IMG/VR virus record: IMGVR_UViG_3300042090_000890
Span: 1 to 64,000 of that record
Origin: a virus
Strand: one strand, 5' to 3'
Length of the DNA stretch: 64,000 nucleotides
Each line of letters begins with the position of its first letter. Position 1 is the first letter of the stretch. The notes beneath the pieces are model-generated. The model was not told the origin of the DNA. It ran no database searches and worked only from the letters and a program-made list of their open reading frames with translations. This document shows, piece after piece, positions 15,233-24,475 of this stretch. The position numbers were made by a program, and so were the translations under genes.

Positions 15233-15800
15233 TGCTTTTCCTCTCGTCTTTGCCCATGAAATTAGCTTGTGGGCTTTCGTACGTTCGACCAATTGTTCCG
15301 ACCAAATTCGGAGTCGGAGCCGAACCGCGATTCTGCGCGGACTCTGCGACCGACTTGTGCGCTCGAACAAAAGACCAGAATGCTGTTTCTAGCACAGCCT
15401 TGGCGGTTGTCAACTCATTCATGATGTCGAGCGATTTCTCGCAATCTGGGTCTGTCGCATATAACGCATCTCGTATATCCTCGTTCATCTTCATGCCTTC
15501 GGCCTTAAACCGTTTGGCTTCTTCGACCGCTTTGCCGAGGGTAACGCGGGCGCGGTTCTTGTCATGAACCTTTTTGATCTTCAAAATCTCATAGTCTATC
15601 CAGGCCATGTACTTGCCAGCTTCGTTGGCGGCCTCGTTGAACAGACCTTCCAACTCTTTCTGGGTAGCCGGATTAACGAAACGAGCCTCGTGCATTCGGC
15701 GGTTCGCTTCGTCTATCCGTGTCATATCCAATTCAATTTCCGGCTGATCAAAGTACCCTCTGGGCACCTTAATCGTACGCGGAACAGTTGGGAGATTCAC
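15225..15800 (-). CDS. Helical protein between SSB and recombinase (possible mediator)
   Basis: 191 residues, strongly helical and charged in the middle (about residues 28-145), with an unstructured Asn/Pro/Gly C-terminal tail (APTPNLVGTIGRTYESP). No family recognised. Its location between the gp32-like protein and the UvsX-like recombinase is the place where T4-like phages need the mediator UvsY, so a loading role is a position-based guess only. Confidence 0.55.
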   Translation of the reverse strand: MNLPTVPRTIKVPRGYFDQPEIELDMTRIDEANRRMHEARFVNPATQKELEGLFNEAANEAGKYMAWIDYEILKIKKVHDKNRARVTLGKAVEEAKRFKAEGMKMNEDIRDALYATDPDCEKSLDIMNELTTAKAVLETAFWSFVRAHKSVAESAQNRGSAPTPNLVGTIGRTYESPQANFMGKDERKSNG

Positions 15801-15802
15801 GA

Positions 15803-17056
15803 TTATCCTTCTTTCTTAGGTCTCACCATGTTGATGAACTCTTGATCGTCCATCTGAGCTGCCGGAGCGGCTGTTTGACCAAATCCTGCCGGAGGCGGTG
15901 CGCCAAAGCCTGCTGGAGGCGGTGTAGGAGCTTGTGGGGCCGGTTCAGCAGTGCTTCCGAACCCAACCGGAGGTGTGAAGCCTGCCGGAGGCTGGAATGC
16001 CGCTGGCGGCGCCACAAGCGCCGTTGGAGCTGGAGCAGGTGCTGTAGCAGCCGGTGTCGGTGTCGGAGCGCCAAAGCCTGACTGGAACGCTGGCGGAACT
16101 GCCGGAGCCAAAGGCTGTTGCGTACCGAGTGGTGCAGAAGTTGGTGCGCTGAAACCAACCGGAGGAGGAGCTGCAAACGCCGTGGGCGGCGGCGCCATCG
16201 TCGCAGCCGGTGCAGGTGCTGAGCCGATCGGAGGCACATAGCCCTGCGGCGGCTGATAAACCTGAGCCGGTTTGTTTTCTTCCGCGAACAACTGGTCCAT
16301 GTACTGAGCACGGGCGTTGCCTTCCAAGGCAATGATCTGAGCGATCTGCTCGACAGTCAGAATGCGATTGAACAGCATTCCAAGGTCTGCCGCTTCCGGG
16401 CCGAGACGCTGAGCGAAGGCTTGGTCGATGTGGTGGATAACTTCGGCGTATCTTCCGTCTGGTTGGCGGTGCATGTAGAGTTCAACGTTGAAGATCGCCT
16501 GCGCGTCGCCTTTGTAGGCCGACTTCTTTTGGAAGGTCAGGTATACGCCTTCAAGGCCGCAGATATCGCGTCCGAGAGCTTCTTGCTTCTTGCAAAGATC
16601 GTCAAGAGCTTTGAACATCTTAGAACCGATCGGTAGGATGCCGATGCGGTTTTCCGGGTTCACGACGTTGAGGTAATACTTCCGTTCTGCTTGGAACGGG
16701 AAGATATTCTCATCGCGGAACTTCTTGACTTGGTCTTTCGGCGCGCCGGAGTCGGCCCATGCTTTAAGCTGAGCTTCCAGCTCGGCGACTTTGTCGCAGA
16801 CGGGGCAGTGCGCCGTGATAACCTTCGTCTTAAAGTTGAATTCTTCGACGCAACGGAACGGACGCTGTTTGCCGTCTGTTCCTCGGAAGCCACGGTGCGT
16901 AGCGTAGAATTGAGCATATTTGCTCTTCGGCGCGAGGCTCTTGATCGGCGGCAGAACGCGGTAGATATTTTCCTTATTGGACTCAATGTCGAAGAATCCT
17001 GCTCGACCTTGTCTTCCGTATGCGGCTCTGCCGATCGCTACTTGTTCCGTATTCAT
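15803..17056 (-). CDS. gp32-like single-stranded DNA-binding protein
   Basis: 417 residues. The N-terminal ~235 residues resemble T4-gp32-type SSBs: a zinc-binding set C69...H83-C84-x2-C87 (FRCVEEF, TAHCPVC), and OB-fold strands (ERKYYLNVVNPENRIGILPIG). The next ~165 residues are low complexity, with repeated PPAGFG, PPVGF and AAPPP units, and the C-terminus ends with a conserved-looking acidic/hydrophobic tip (MDDQEFINMV) that would recruit partners. T4 gp32 is about 300 residues; the long Pro/Ala tail accounts for the difference. ATGA overlap with the upstream gene. Confidence 0.75.
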   Translation of the reverse strand: MNTEQVAIGRAAYGRQGRAGFFDIESNKENIYRVLPPIKSLAPKSKYAQFYATHRGFRGTDGKQRPFRCVEEFNFKTKVITAHCPVCDKVAELEAQLKAWADSGAPKDQVKKFRDENIFPFQAERKYYLNVVNPENRIGILPIGSKMFKALDDLCKKQEALGRDICGLEGVYLTFQKKSAYKGDAQAIFNVELYMHRQPDGRYAEVIHHIDQAFAQRLGPEAADLGMLFNRILTVEQIAQIIALEGNARAQYMDQLFAEENKPAQVYQPPQGYVPPIGSAPAPAATMAPPPTAFAAPPPVGFSAPTSAPLGTQQPLAPAVPPAFQSGFGAPTPTPAATAPAPAPTALVAPPAAFQPPAGFTPPVGFGSTAEPAPQAPTPPPAGFGAPPPAGFGQTAAPAAQMDDQEFINMVRPKKEG

Positions 17057-17799
17057 TGATTCTCCTGTGTCTGAGGCTGTTCAGCCTCGGTTTTTAATTT
17101 TGATGTCAGAGATTTTTTGATCCCTGCCAACTTCTTTTTCACGGAATCAACGGTTACTTCATCGTCCGACGTGATTACCGTGTTTGCTTGGCTAAGATAT
17201 TGCGAATCGATCTCTTTGTCAAGGTTATAAACCACGACCGGCAATTTTGCGCCGCTGAAGCGGGCTTCTAGCGCTTTCTTCTCGATTTCCCGACGGGTAA
17301 TCGCCGACTGGAGCGACGAGCCGTAGTTGTTGTCGATCAACTTCGACACCGCGATATCGAACGGAGAGTCGTAGATGCCATCGGAATAGCCGTTGATTTT
17401 CGGCGTCGGCAACTCTTTCATCTCGTATTCCATCTTGACCTTGTGGAGTTCTGCGATCAAACGGAAGTGGGCGTGCGAACTGTAAACGCTGCCTACTGCG
17501 GCCTGGCTAAGTTGAGTAACCAATCGGTTTTTCACGAGATTAAAGTCTACTGAGATCGACCCAAGGGTATCGGCAGCTTTGGCAAACTCGGCTGCTGTGG
17601 AACCTTTCACACCGATGATCACAACGTGGTTCATGACCAACGCCTTGTAATTACGGTATAGTTTGTCCAAATCCTTTTTGGCGTTTCGGACCATCGCTTC
17701 GACACCGTTTCGTGTCCGTGGGTCGGCATCGCCGGGATTGAGCTTTGATTCAGCTTCCTTGTCTTCGATCTTGGCCAGGGCTTCTTTGAGTTCGTTCAT
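17053..17799 (-). CDS. Helical protein upstream of SSB, 248 aa
   Basis: 248 residues, with charged helices at both ends and a central alpha/beta part (NHVVIIGVKGSTAAEFAKAADTLGS). No family recognised. It is the first gene behind a TGGTATAAT promoter with GGAGG just after it, and it is coupled to the SSB gene by an ATGA overlap, so a replication-associated role is likely. Confidence 0.6.
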   Translation of the reverse strand: MNELKEALAKIEDKEAESKLNPGDADPRTRNGVEAMVRNAKKDLDKLYRNYKALVMNHVVIIGVKGSTAAEFAKAADTLGSISVDFNLVKNRLVTQLSQAAVGSVYSSHAHFRLIAELHKVKMEYEMKELPTPKINGYSDGIYDSPFDIAVSKLIDNNYGSSLQSAITRREIEKKALEARFSGAKLPVVVYNLDKEIDSQYLSQANTVITSDDEVTVDSVKKKLAGIKKSLTSKLKTEAEQPQTQENQ

Positions 17800-17814
17800 A
17801 GTACCTCCAACGCC

Positions 17815-17823
17815 ATTATACCA
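17815..17823 (-). promoter_or_regulatory. Extended -10 promoter upstream of the SSB operon
   Basis: Read leftward: TGGTATAAT, then 15 bases containing GGAGG, then the ATG at 17799. The same spacing is found before the chaperonin gene. No -35 consensus is visible. It would start a transcript with a leader of only about 8-9 bases, serving the gene at 17053, SSB, recombinase and primase. Confidence 0.65.
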
Positions 17824-17826
17824 GAA

Positions 17827-20800
17827 CTATGACATGTTATATTTTTCCAGATCAGATTCTGCGAGCAAAGGATTGATCGATCCGAGCTGGACGCCGCGCG
17901 GCGAAATATAGAAAGAGGCGAGAACCGGCAGCTTCTTATATCCGATCTCTGCGGAATCAGACTCTTTTGGCGGCCACAGCATTTCCTCAGTGAAGAAACC
18001 GTTGACGTCAAGTACCATCTTGTTCGCATACTTGGTTTTATTTTTGTATGGGAACGATTTCTCTGAGATGACATACGCGAGCACGTAGAACCGGCGTTCG
18101 TTGGGCGAGATACGAGCCGGATGGTACGTATTGTCGCCGCCATACGGTAGCAGTCTGTCGAACATCTGTCCGAGCCGTTCAGCCGGTACGCCAGCTGTAA
18201 ACTTAGATTTGAACAATTCTAACAGGTTGCCGTCCAGTACCGGGAACCCGTCCTGTGTGAACCACCCGTTTACCTCGTGATCCGCCACGATCGGCATCTG
18301 CCGCCCGCCACGGTTCTTGAGCATGACCGGTCGAAGGTCCTCGGAATGGATCTGAACCAATTCTTTACGTAGCAGGTACTTGCCTAGCAAGGATATGGAG
18401 GAGAACTCTTCCGGAATGGCCTCTGGCCTTTTGCCGCGAACTTCTCCGCGAACCTTTTCGAACTCGAATAACTTATCCTCGATCATTACACTCGTAGTGA
18501 ACAACGAATCCAATACTCCAGCCGCAATGAGCTTCCTGGCTATACCGGCGTTGACTGCCGATTTTCTAACCGCCGCAGTCTTTTCTTGGGCTTGACCGGA
18601 TTCTTTGGCAGCTTTCTTGACTTTGGCGGCAACTTTCTTGGCCTGCTCCTCTTCCTTGGTCGGGAAGTGGCTGCGTACAAAATGTTCGAGAGAAGTATAC
18701 GGCTTGCAGCGCATTAAATCTTCGTACGCCTTTTCGCCTACGCCGGACAGAATCGAAAAAGGCGCCACAATACGCTCACCGACGATTTCATACGATTCTG
18801 TTGACATATTAATGTCTGGCAGAGCCGTGAATTCTTTGACGTGCTTCCAAAATTTTGTCGCCAACTCATCCTTCGAAGAGTTTGAAAGGATCGCCTTCCA
18901 CCAGTCAAGTTTATAATTAGTCTTGAGGTACATACAGGCGTATGCGACATAAGAGTACGAAACGGCGTGAGATTTGTTGAAAGAGTAATTGGCTGATGCG
19001 TCGATCTGTTCCATCAACAATTTTACTTGATTTTCGCTCCATCCGCGAGCAAGAGCTTTGTCTCTGAGCTTCATGGTAGCGTCTGCCAGAACTTTCTTAT
19101 TCTTTTTACCAATACCGCGTCGGACTTCATCTGCTTCCGCGTCGTCCATACCGCCGATATCCGTAAAAATCTTCATAGTCTGTTCTTGGTAGAGCTGAAT
19201 CCCGTACGTGTCTCTTAGAATCGGTTCAAGATCCGGATGTAGATATTTGATCGCTTCGCCGTTCGCGCAGGATAGAAATACGTCCGCCAGAGTGCGACCG
19301 TCGCCGGAAGGCGCGTCGAGAGTACCAGGTCGGCAGAGAGAGGTGATCGCCGCATTTATCTCGATCAAATCTACCAGATTCTTTATCTTATCCGGCTTCA
19401 CAATCTTGGTCTGGTAAGGTCGCACGGTTGGAGTATCGAACTGGAAGACACCAATCGTGTTACCGGCTGCGAACTGCTCTGCGCATTTCGGGTCATACGG
19501 CAAATGGAACGGGTCCAACTGCAAACCTGTGCGCTCTTTGATCGACTTGACGGCCAGTCTGATATCCCGCAATGTGTTCAGTCCGAGAAGGTCGAATTTG
19601 ACCAGACCGGCGGCTTCTGCAGGCTTTGGCGAGAACGCAGTAGTAAATTCGTCGTTCACCTTGATGATCGGGACGTAATCTGTGATAGGACGGTCTGCGA
19701 TCACAAACCCGCATGGGTGCGACGACTTGTTGCGCACGATACCGAGCATCTCTGACACGACCTTCCACGTGTCCGGATTCTCGTCCGCATACTGTTTAAG
19801 GAACATGTTGGTGTCGTACAGGCCCGGCGTGTGGACCCCGTCCTTGTCGGACCCGAACACGAAAGCCTCGTCGTCAGTACCTTGCGGAGTGGAAGGCAAC
19901 TTGGTACATAGCCGCTCTGTGGCGGGCCGGACTTGGCCGTATTGCGCCCGCTCAGCGTCTTTGATTGATGACTTCAGCCGGAGGAGCATGTCGATTGAAA
20001 GTCTGCACGCCTTGTCGCCGTACTTCTGTTTAAGGTATTCGATGACAGTCTCTTGGTCAGACACGTCCATATCGACGTCGGGCAGGTTGTTGGCTTTGAT
20101 CCGACCGGCTGTTAGAAAACGACCGAATGACAGGTTGTGTTTCAGCGGATTAACGCCTGACACGCCGATCAGGTACATCAGAAGTGACCCGGCAGCTGAT
20201 CCCCGCACATTCATAAGCACATCATTGTTCCGGCAAAAGTTGGCGATGTCCTCGATCGTTTCGACGTATGACAGAAGGTTCAGTTTCCCGTTGAACGCCA
20301 GAATCTGCACTTCTTTTTTGAGCTGTTCGAGCATAACCGGGTCGCCCCAGTCCATACGGCCCCATTTGTCGATCGTACCTTTCAGCCGACCGAGGAACCC
20401 TTCAGCATCACCGGCTAAGATCCATCGCTCTTTCGAAGTTTGAAGTTTGAAACCGTCGAAATTGGATGCCCACGCATACGAGTTGTCGACCCACTCTTCG
20501 ATTTTCTTGTCGGATACTCCGAGAGATTTCTGCAGGATGGCGGCTGCTTCTTCCGTCGGCATGATATGATACGAGTTGTGGAAGCGCCAGTTCTCTTCGC
20601 CGTTGCCTAACTTGGCGTCTTGAATGACTTTTTGATCTTCTGTCGCAAAATGAGAATCGAGCGAGATTATTACTCGGTCGCCGTTTTGTTCGGCCAGTGC
20701 GATCACAAACTGATTCAACGGCTTTTGCAGGTCGCCTTCCGGCGCGTGATGGGTACATTCGTGCGGCTTGTAATATCCTTCTTTAACTATGCGACCATCT

Positions 20801-21504
20801 TCACCTTTTTCGGGTTTCTGCCAGTCGTGGGTCACCGTATGCGGGAACACTTCGATGAAAAATCCGTCTTTACCGGCTATTTCACGCATTTTGAAATACA
20901 TCCAGTTCGCTTTTTCGACGGACGGTTGAATGAGACCGTCGCGGGAAGCCATTAGAAAGTTTTGGACTGGACCTTTCATGCAAGACGAGCCAATCGTTAT
21001 GTGCCCGGCTGCGCCTTCCAGCTCCGCCAGCGTGATCATTGGCTTCAGCTCGTCGTACTTTTTTACGGCGCGAGAGTACATCGCCTTCGACAGCCCGCAG
21101 AAGTACCGGTACGCCCACTCGTCTTTGAAATGGATGGTTACGTGCAGGTATTGATTCATAGCCTTCGACTGTATGGCGCGCTCGATCGCCTCGGTGTTAC
21201 CTTCTTTGATGCGCGGCTTCCATACGCCGGTTCGATATGCTTCACGGTAGATGGCCACATACTCTTCATGGTACGGGTTTACCATGTATGCTTCGATGCC
21301 TAGGATAGGCTTGAGATTCGCTCCGGCGGCGGCGGTATACAAGTCCATCGCTGAGTTCATATTGCCGTGCTCCGTTAGGCACACGTGGGTCGCGCCGAGC
21401 TGCGCGTTGCGTTTGACGATCTGTTTGACCGTCGACGCGCCATCGAGGCTGTGGTCCGAATGTGAATGCGGATTGATGAGCTGCCGGAATTTTCTATCGT
21501 TCAT
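17827..21504 (-). CDS. dnaE: DNA polymerase III alpha subunit (DnaE-type replicase)
   Basis: About 1225 residues, close to bacterial DnaE. The N-terminal PHP domain carries H13, H15 and D17 (NPHSHSDHS) and a TEHGNM strand; the palm has the catalytic D476 and D478 in LPDVDMD, preceded by the MNVRGSAAGSLL stretch; the fingers include GVFQFDTP, and a YQEQTMKI segment with FNKSHAVSYS matches conserved polymerase-III positions. A helix-hairpin-helix/OB region follows. I choose the ATG at 21504, which overlaps the upstream TAG and follows GAGGG. Most phages use family A or B polymerases; a C-family replicase is seen in some large phages. Confidence 0.95.
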   Translation of the reverse strand: MNDRKFRQLINPHSHSDHSLDGASTVKQIVKRNAQLGATHVCLTEHGNMNSAMDLYTAAAGANLKPILGIEAYMVNPYHEEYVAIYREAYRTGVWKPRIKEGNTEAIERAIQSKAMNQYLHVTIHFKDEWAYRYFCGLSKAMYSRAVKKYDELKPMITLAELEGAAGHITIGSSCMKGPVQNFLMASRDGLIQPSVEKANWMYFKMREIAGKDGFFIEVFPHTVTHDWQKPEKGEDGRIVKEGYYKPHECTHHAPEGDLQKPLNQFVIALAEQNGDRVIISLDSHFATEDQKVIQDAKLGNGEENWRFHNSYHIMPTEEAAAILQKSLGVSDKKIEEWVDNSYAWASNFDGFKLQTSKERWILAGDAEGFLGRLKGTIDKWGRMDWGDPVMLEQLKKEVQILAFNGKLNLLSYVETIEDIANFCRNNDVLMNVRGSAAGSLLMYLIGVSGVNPLKHNLSFGRFLTAGRIKANNLPDVDMDVSDQETVIEYLKQKYGDKACRLSIDMLLRLKSSIKDAERAQYGQVRPATERLCTKLPSTPQGTDDEAFVFGSDKDGVHTPGLYDTNMFLKQYADENPDTWKVVSEMLGIVRNKSSHPCGFVIADRPITDYVPIIKVNDEFTTAFSPKPAEAAGLVKFDLLGLNTLRDIRLAVKSIKERTGLQLDPFHLPYDPKCAEQFAAGNTIGVFQFDTPTVRPYQTKIVKPDKIKNLVDLIEINAAITSLCRPGTLDAPSGDGRTLADVFLSCANGEAIKYLHPDLEPILRDTYGIQLYQEQTMKIFTDIGGMDDAEADEVRRGIGKKNKKVLADATMKLRDKALARGWSENQVKLLMEQIDASANYSFNKSHAVSYSYVAYACMYLKTNYKLDWWKAILSNSSKDELATKFWKHVKEFTALPDINMSTESYEIVGERIVAPFSILSGVGEKAYEDLMRCKPYTSLEHFVRSHFPTKEEEQAKKVAAKVKKAAKESGQAQEKTAAVRKSAVNAGIARKLIAAGVLDSLFTTSVMIEDKLFEFEKVRGEVRGKRPEAIPEEFSSISLLGKYLLRKELVQIHSEDLRPVMLKNRGGRQMPIVADHEVNGWFTQDGFPVLDGNLLELFKSKFTAGVPAERLGQMFDRLLPYGGDNTYHPARISPNERRFYVLAYVISEKSFPYKNKTKYANKMVLDVNGFFTEEMLWPPKESDSAEIGYKKLPVLASFYISPRGVQLGSINPLLAESDLEKYNMS

Positions 21505-21715
21505 TAGGTACCATACCCTCTCGGAGCTTAAGGATAGCAGATTTGTATAAATCTTCAAGCTCTTGTTGCGTAATGCACAAGGCCTTGCAGATCACGCTAT
21601 CTGGCGCGCCGTCGGGGTAGTAGTCGAGGAACGCTCTGAGAGAGTTGGAATGCTTTGGAGCATGGATATAGTCAGAATCTCTGGATATTTTGATGAGTTC
21701 TTCTTTCTTAATCAC
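21494..21715 (-). CDS. Stand-alone sigma region 4.2-like HTH protein
   Basis: 73 residues. The C-terminal 35 residues (PDSVICKALCITQQELEDLYKSAILKLREGM) have the helix-turn-helix spacing of sigma-70 region 4.2 and similar response-regulator HTHs: an A-x-x-x-x-I-T turn, then a recognition helix ending in A-x-x-K-L-R. This is the DNA-binding unit missing from the sigma factor encoded at 34968. It sits directly upstream of dnaE with overlapping ends. It could also be an independent small transcription factor. Confidence 0.6.
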   Translation of the reverse strand: MIKKEELIKISRDSDYIHAPKHSNSLRAFLDYYPDGAPDSVICKALCITQQELEDLYKSAILKLREGMVPNER

Positions 21716-22082
21716 GTTTGAACTCCAACACCTTGCACTGCAGCGCCGGTATTTCGCCTTGCAGCCGGGCTATCTCGGCCTCGACGATCTTGATGCTCTT
21801 AGCGGTGATCGGTATCTGCTTGCGTAGGTGTATGACGGATGCCCAGTTGTATATACGTTGGTCACGGATCGTTCGATACTCTCGGAGGGATACCGCTTCG
21901 GCGTATTTGCGGAGATAGCTCAACGTGGTGTCTATGCTTTCGACATTCGACTCGGCGCGGGCTAACTCTTCTTCGGATTTCCGCAGCTCGTACTTCAGCT
22001 TTTCTAAGTCGGATTTGGCAGTTGCAAGCTGAAATTCAGCATGCAAATATGCCGGATTTTCATTGGTGAACCAGAGAACCAT
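21708..22082 (-). CDS. Coiled-coil protein, 124 aa
   Basis: Almost entirely helical with clear heptad patterns (ATAKSDLEKLKYELRKSEEELARAES and a C-terminal EIARLQGEIPALQ). A short hydrophobic/aromatic N-terminus precedes it. No family recognised. It overlaps the sigma-4-like gene and lies in the polymerase operon. Confidence 0.6.
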   Translation of the reverse strand: MVLWFTNENPAYLHAEFQLATAKSDLEKLKYELRKSEEELARAESNVESIDTTLSYLRKYAEAVSLREYRTIRDQRIYNWASVIHLRKQIPITAKSIKIVEAEIARLQGEIPALQCKVLEFKRD

Positions 22083-22083
22083 T

Positions 22084-22404
22084 TCATTTTTGAGCCTTGC
22101 TGTCCCTGCAGACGTTGCACGTCAAGTATGTTTTCTGCGTCCCATCTCTCAGCTTGATGTTGAGAGGTACGTACACACCTTTCTGGCAGTTATCGCAGAC
22201 AAGACTATCTCCCCGCTTACGCGCCTTTTTGTCTTCGTGTTCTGTGTGGTCCGGGGATTCGGCAAGAAGATCGTCGATCATACCTTGAGCTTTTTCAAGG
22301 TCGCGTCGCAATCTAGTATTTTCACGCTTCAAGGAATCCGCTTGCCTTTTGAGCATTCGAATCTTGTTGTCCTTGTCGCCGCGATCACCGTAAGTCCGGC
22401 TCAC
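22084..22404 (-). CDS. Zinc-ribbon coiled-coil protein, 106 aa
   Basis: A basic N-terminal coiled coil (DNKIRMLKRQADSLKRENTRLRRDL) followed by a C-terminal zinc ribbon with two CxxC knuckles (VCDNCQKG and LTCNVCRD). This layout suggests a nucleic-acid or protein adaptor. I use the GTG at 22404 with GAGG upstream. Function unknown. Confidence 0.6.
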   Translation of the reverse strand: MSRTYGDRGDKDNKIRMLKRQADSLKRENTRLRRDLEKAQGMIDDLLAESPDHTEHEDKKARKRGDSLVCDNCQKGVYVPLNIKLRDGTQKTYLTCNVCRDSKAQK

Positions 22405-22421
22405 ACAAGCCTCACAAAGAC

Positions 22422-22427
22422 ATTATA
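22422..22427 (-). promoter_or_regulatory. Candidate -10 (TATAAT) upstream of the zinc-ribbon gene
   Basis: Read leftward, GACGTATAAT lies about 17 bases before the GTG at 22404 and contains the stop codon of the phosphoesterase gene. The TG of the extended -10 is missing, so it is weaker evidence than its relatives at 17815 and 31393. Confidence 0.4.
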
Positions 22428-23718
22428 CGTCAATTCCTTTAAATGGCTCGATGATCTTGTCGAGGGATGCGTCCAACTCGGCGCCTTGGGCATTGATGAA
22501 CCTCTGATCGCCTACGGCGAATTTTTCCGTCGTCTCCCAGATGACCTGGTCCTGCGGCGAGCGCATGATGCTCAGCGTCTGAGCGAAAGAGTTCGGTGGA
22601 ACCAATGGCCCGTTTAGGAACAGGTAGGTCCCATTCGGTAAATGGATACAAAGCGAAATGTGAACGTGACCCATCGCGACAACTGCTAACTTCTCATCGT
22701 CTTTGAGCGATGAGTTCAGTCTGTTGATGCGGTCTTCGATGGAACGGATCGAGATCGTATTGCCTGGGTTGCCGACGGCCAAGTTGGTGTCACCATGCGT
22801 CACGTATACTTTGTGGCCGAGAGCTTCGTAGATGACCCACGGCGTTAACGGCTGGTGGAATGTGACATTTTTTAGATGCGAGCACGCTTTCTTGACGGCG
22901 TAATAGATCGTGGTTTCAACCGCGTTCCACTTCATCGACGTCGCGCGTCCGTGGTGGACTGCCATGTCTCGACCATGGTTGCCGACGGCAAAGTTGACTA
23001 CCACTTCTGGGTAGTTCTCTGCCAAACGACCGATGCCTTGCGACAGAAGGTGAATGGCGCGGCACGCCTGCTCGTGGATCGGAGCAGCGGTAGACTTGTC
23101 GTGAAGTTCGTTCTCGATTACGTCACCGATGATGTTCGCTACCAAGCGCGTTTCCGAGCGGTAGTGGGTCTTGTATGCACAGACGTTCTTGATCACGCGG
23201 GCGAACGACCGAGCCTCCTCGACCTTGCCCCACGAAATGCCGGTCTCTTCCGAGGAAATGTCCGAGCCAAAGTGCAAGTCCGACAGGAGAAGATTTACAA
23301 CGCGCTTTATGGGCTTGTACGCGTCTTTTGGTTTGAATGGCGCCATTCTGATCGGCTTGAGCTGGCTGATGGCCGCTTCCATACGCTCGATGAACAGATC
23401 GCGAAGTTCAAGCTCTCGTTCGGTCTTAAGGTATTTCTTGCGAAGTTCTTTCACTTCGCCGATGGTCGCACGGTCTTTCGGAAGGTCTTTCTCGAAGAAC
23501 AGCTTTTTGACGGCGTTGTATCCGCCGACTTTGCGGAGCTGCCATTCTTTGAAGTAGCCGCCGTTTGCGTAATAGTCTGGAAGCGTGAGAAGTCCAGGTT
23601 CGACGTCTGCCTGTTCTGCGACAGTCCGAATATCGTTGGCTATCGCGTTCAGCAGCTTTTGGCCTGTAAGCCTAGAAACACCGGTCTCTGGCTTTACAGC
23701 CTTTTTCTTCTTGGACAT
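22423..23718 (-). CDS. Calcineurin-like metallophosphoesterase with N-terminal extension
   Basis: 431 residues. The first ~130 are basic and helical with an HTH-like GGYNAVKKLF segment. The metallophosphoesterase core has the five motifs in order: D-x-H (LLLSDLHFGS), GD (NIIGDVIEN), GNHGR (in place of GNHD), a THGD histidine and GHVH (MGHVHIS). GNHGR changes the usual Asp to Gly-Arg, as in several phage phosphoesterases. Substrate could be nucleic acid or nucleotide. This is separate from the SbcD-like nuclease at 36363. Confidence 0.75.
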   Translation of the reverse strand: MSKKKKAVKPETGVSRLTGQKLLNAIANDIRTVAEQADVEPGLLTLPDYYANGGYFKEWQLRKVGGYNAVKKLFFEKDLPKDRATIGEVKELRKKYLKTERELELRDLFIERMEAAISQLKPIRMAPFKPKDAYKPIKRVVNLLLSDLHFGSDISSEETGISWGKVEEARSFARVIKNVCAYKTHYRSETRLVANIIGDVIENELHDKSTAAPIHEQACRAIHLLSQGIGRLAENYPEVVVNFAVGNHGRDMAVHHGRATSMKWNAVETTIYYAVKKACSHLKNVTFHQPLTPWVIYEALGHKVYVTHGDTNLAVGNPGNTISIRSIEDRINRLNSSLKDDEKLAVVAMGHVHISLCIHLPNGTYLFLNGPLVPPNSFAQTLSIMRSPQDQVIWETTEKFAVGDQRFINAQGAELDASLDKIIEPFKGIDV

Positions 23719-23734
23719 CTATACCGCCTGTGGT

Positions 23735-24466
23735 TCAGGTTTGTTCGGATGCTGGAGACGTAGCTGGGGAGTCGATAACGCCCGGCGGGACTGCCGGTTC
23801 ACCTTCGCCCTTCGCGTAAATCTTAACATACGAGTACACCTGAACGATGGTTGTTGAGAGGACTCCATCGTCAAGATTAAGATTTACCACGTCATTTGCA
23901 GCTTTTCCAAGGTAATTTTGCTTCGTATCCTTTTCGAGTTCAGGATTGGCAAAATTGAGTACCCGATATTCCGAAATGATTTCAGGTGTTTTGGACTCAT
24001 CTTTCGGAGTAAATGTCTGCGACACAATGACCATAGATTCCGACTCGATGACGGGAGATTCTTCGATGATTTTCAACTTCAGCATGCCTTCGACTTGCCC
24101 GCGATCGTTTTCTTCCTGTGACTTCCTGAGATTTGTCATGACATTTTTCTGGTTGAGTACCTTCGTCTCCGACAGCTCTGTCACGACCGCTGCGAACATC
24201 TTTGAAAGTGACGCGAACGAAGATTCAAGACCCATGCATCGGGTAATGATAGCGTTATTCTGCTCGTTCAGGTTCTTGTGTCTGACATTGACGCCTTCGG
24301 TGATATTCTGTATCGCCTTGGTCAGCGTTGCCAGATCCTTCCGGAGGTTGCCGACATCCTGGTTGATCGTCGGCATGCTCATGGCCAGCTTTTCGAAAAC
24401 AGCCAGCTTCGGAGTTAAGGAGGCGAGGGATTGCTCAATCTTCGCGATCTTATCGAGTGTGTTCAT
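23735..24466 (-). CDS. Helical protein, 243 aa
   Basis: Residues 1-120 are coiled coil (IAKIEQSLASLTPKLAVFEKL...), followed by a beta-rich C-terminal half (ESMVIVSQTFTPKDESKTPEII) and a Pro/Ser/Thr tail. This resembles an oligomeric structural or scaffolding arrangement, but no family is recognised. It sits within a leftward group expressed from the promoter at 25354. Confidence 0.55.
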   Translation of the reverse strand: MNTLDKIAKIEQSLASLTPKLAVFEKLAMSMPTINQDVGNLRKDLATLTKAIQNITEGVNVRHKNLNEQNNAIITRCMGLESSFASLSKMFAAVVTELSETKVLNQKNVMTNLRKSQEENDRGQVEGMLKLKIIEESPVIESESMVIVSQTFTPKDESKTPEIISEYRVLNFANPELEKDTKQNYLGKAANDVVNLNLDDGVLSTTIVQVYSYVKIYAKGEGEPAVPPGVIDSPATSPASEQT

Positions 24467-24475
24467 GCGTACTGT

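Noticed and set aside
15823-16332. 169-codon second frame within the SSB tail
   Set aside because: It is a shifted reading of the Pro/Ala repeats (Leu/Arg/His-rich product) without a start signal.
19682-20443. 253-codon open frame on the plus strand
   Set aside because: Antisense to the polymerase gene, whose family identity is certain; the product is Ser/Arg/Cys-rich as expected of a shadow frame.
22876-23763. 295-codon open frame on the plus strand
   Set aside because: It lies wholly antisense to the metallophosphoesterase gene, has an implausible composition, and no ribosome site or promoter.
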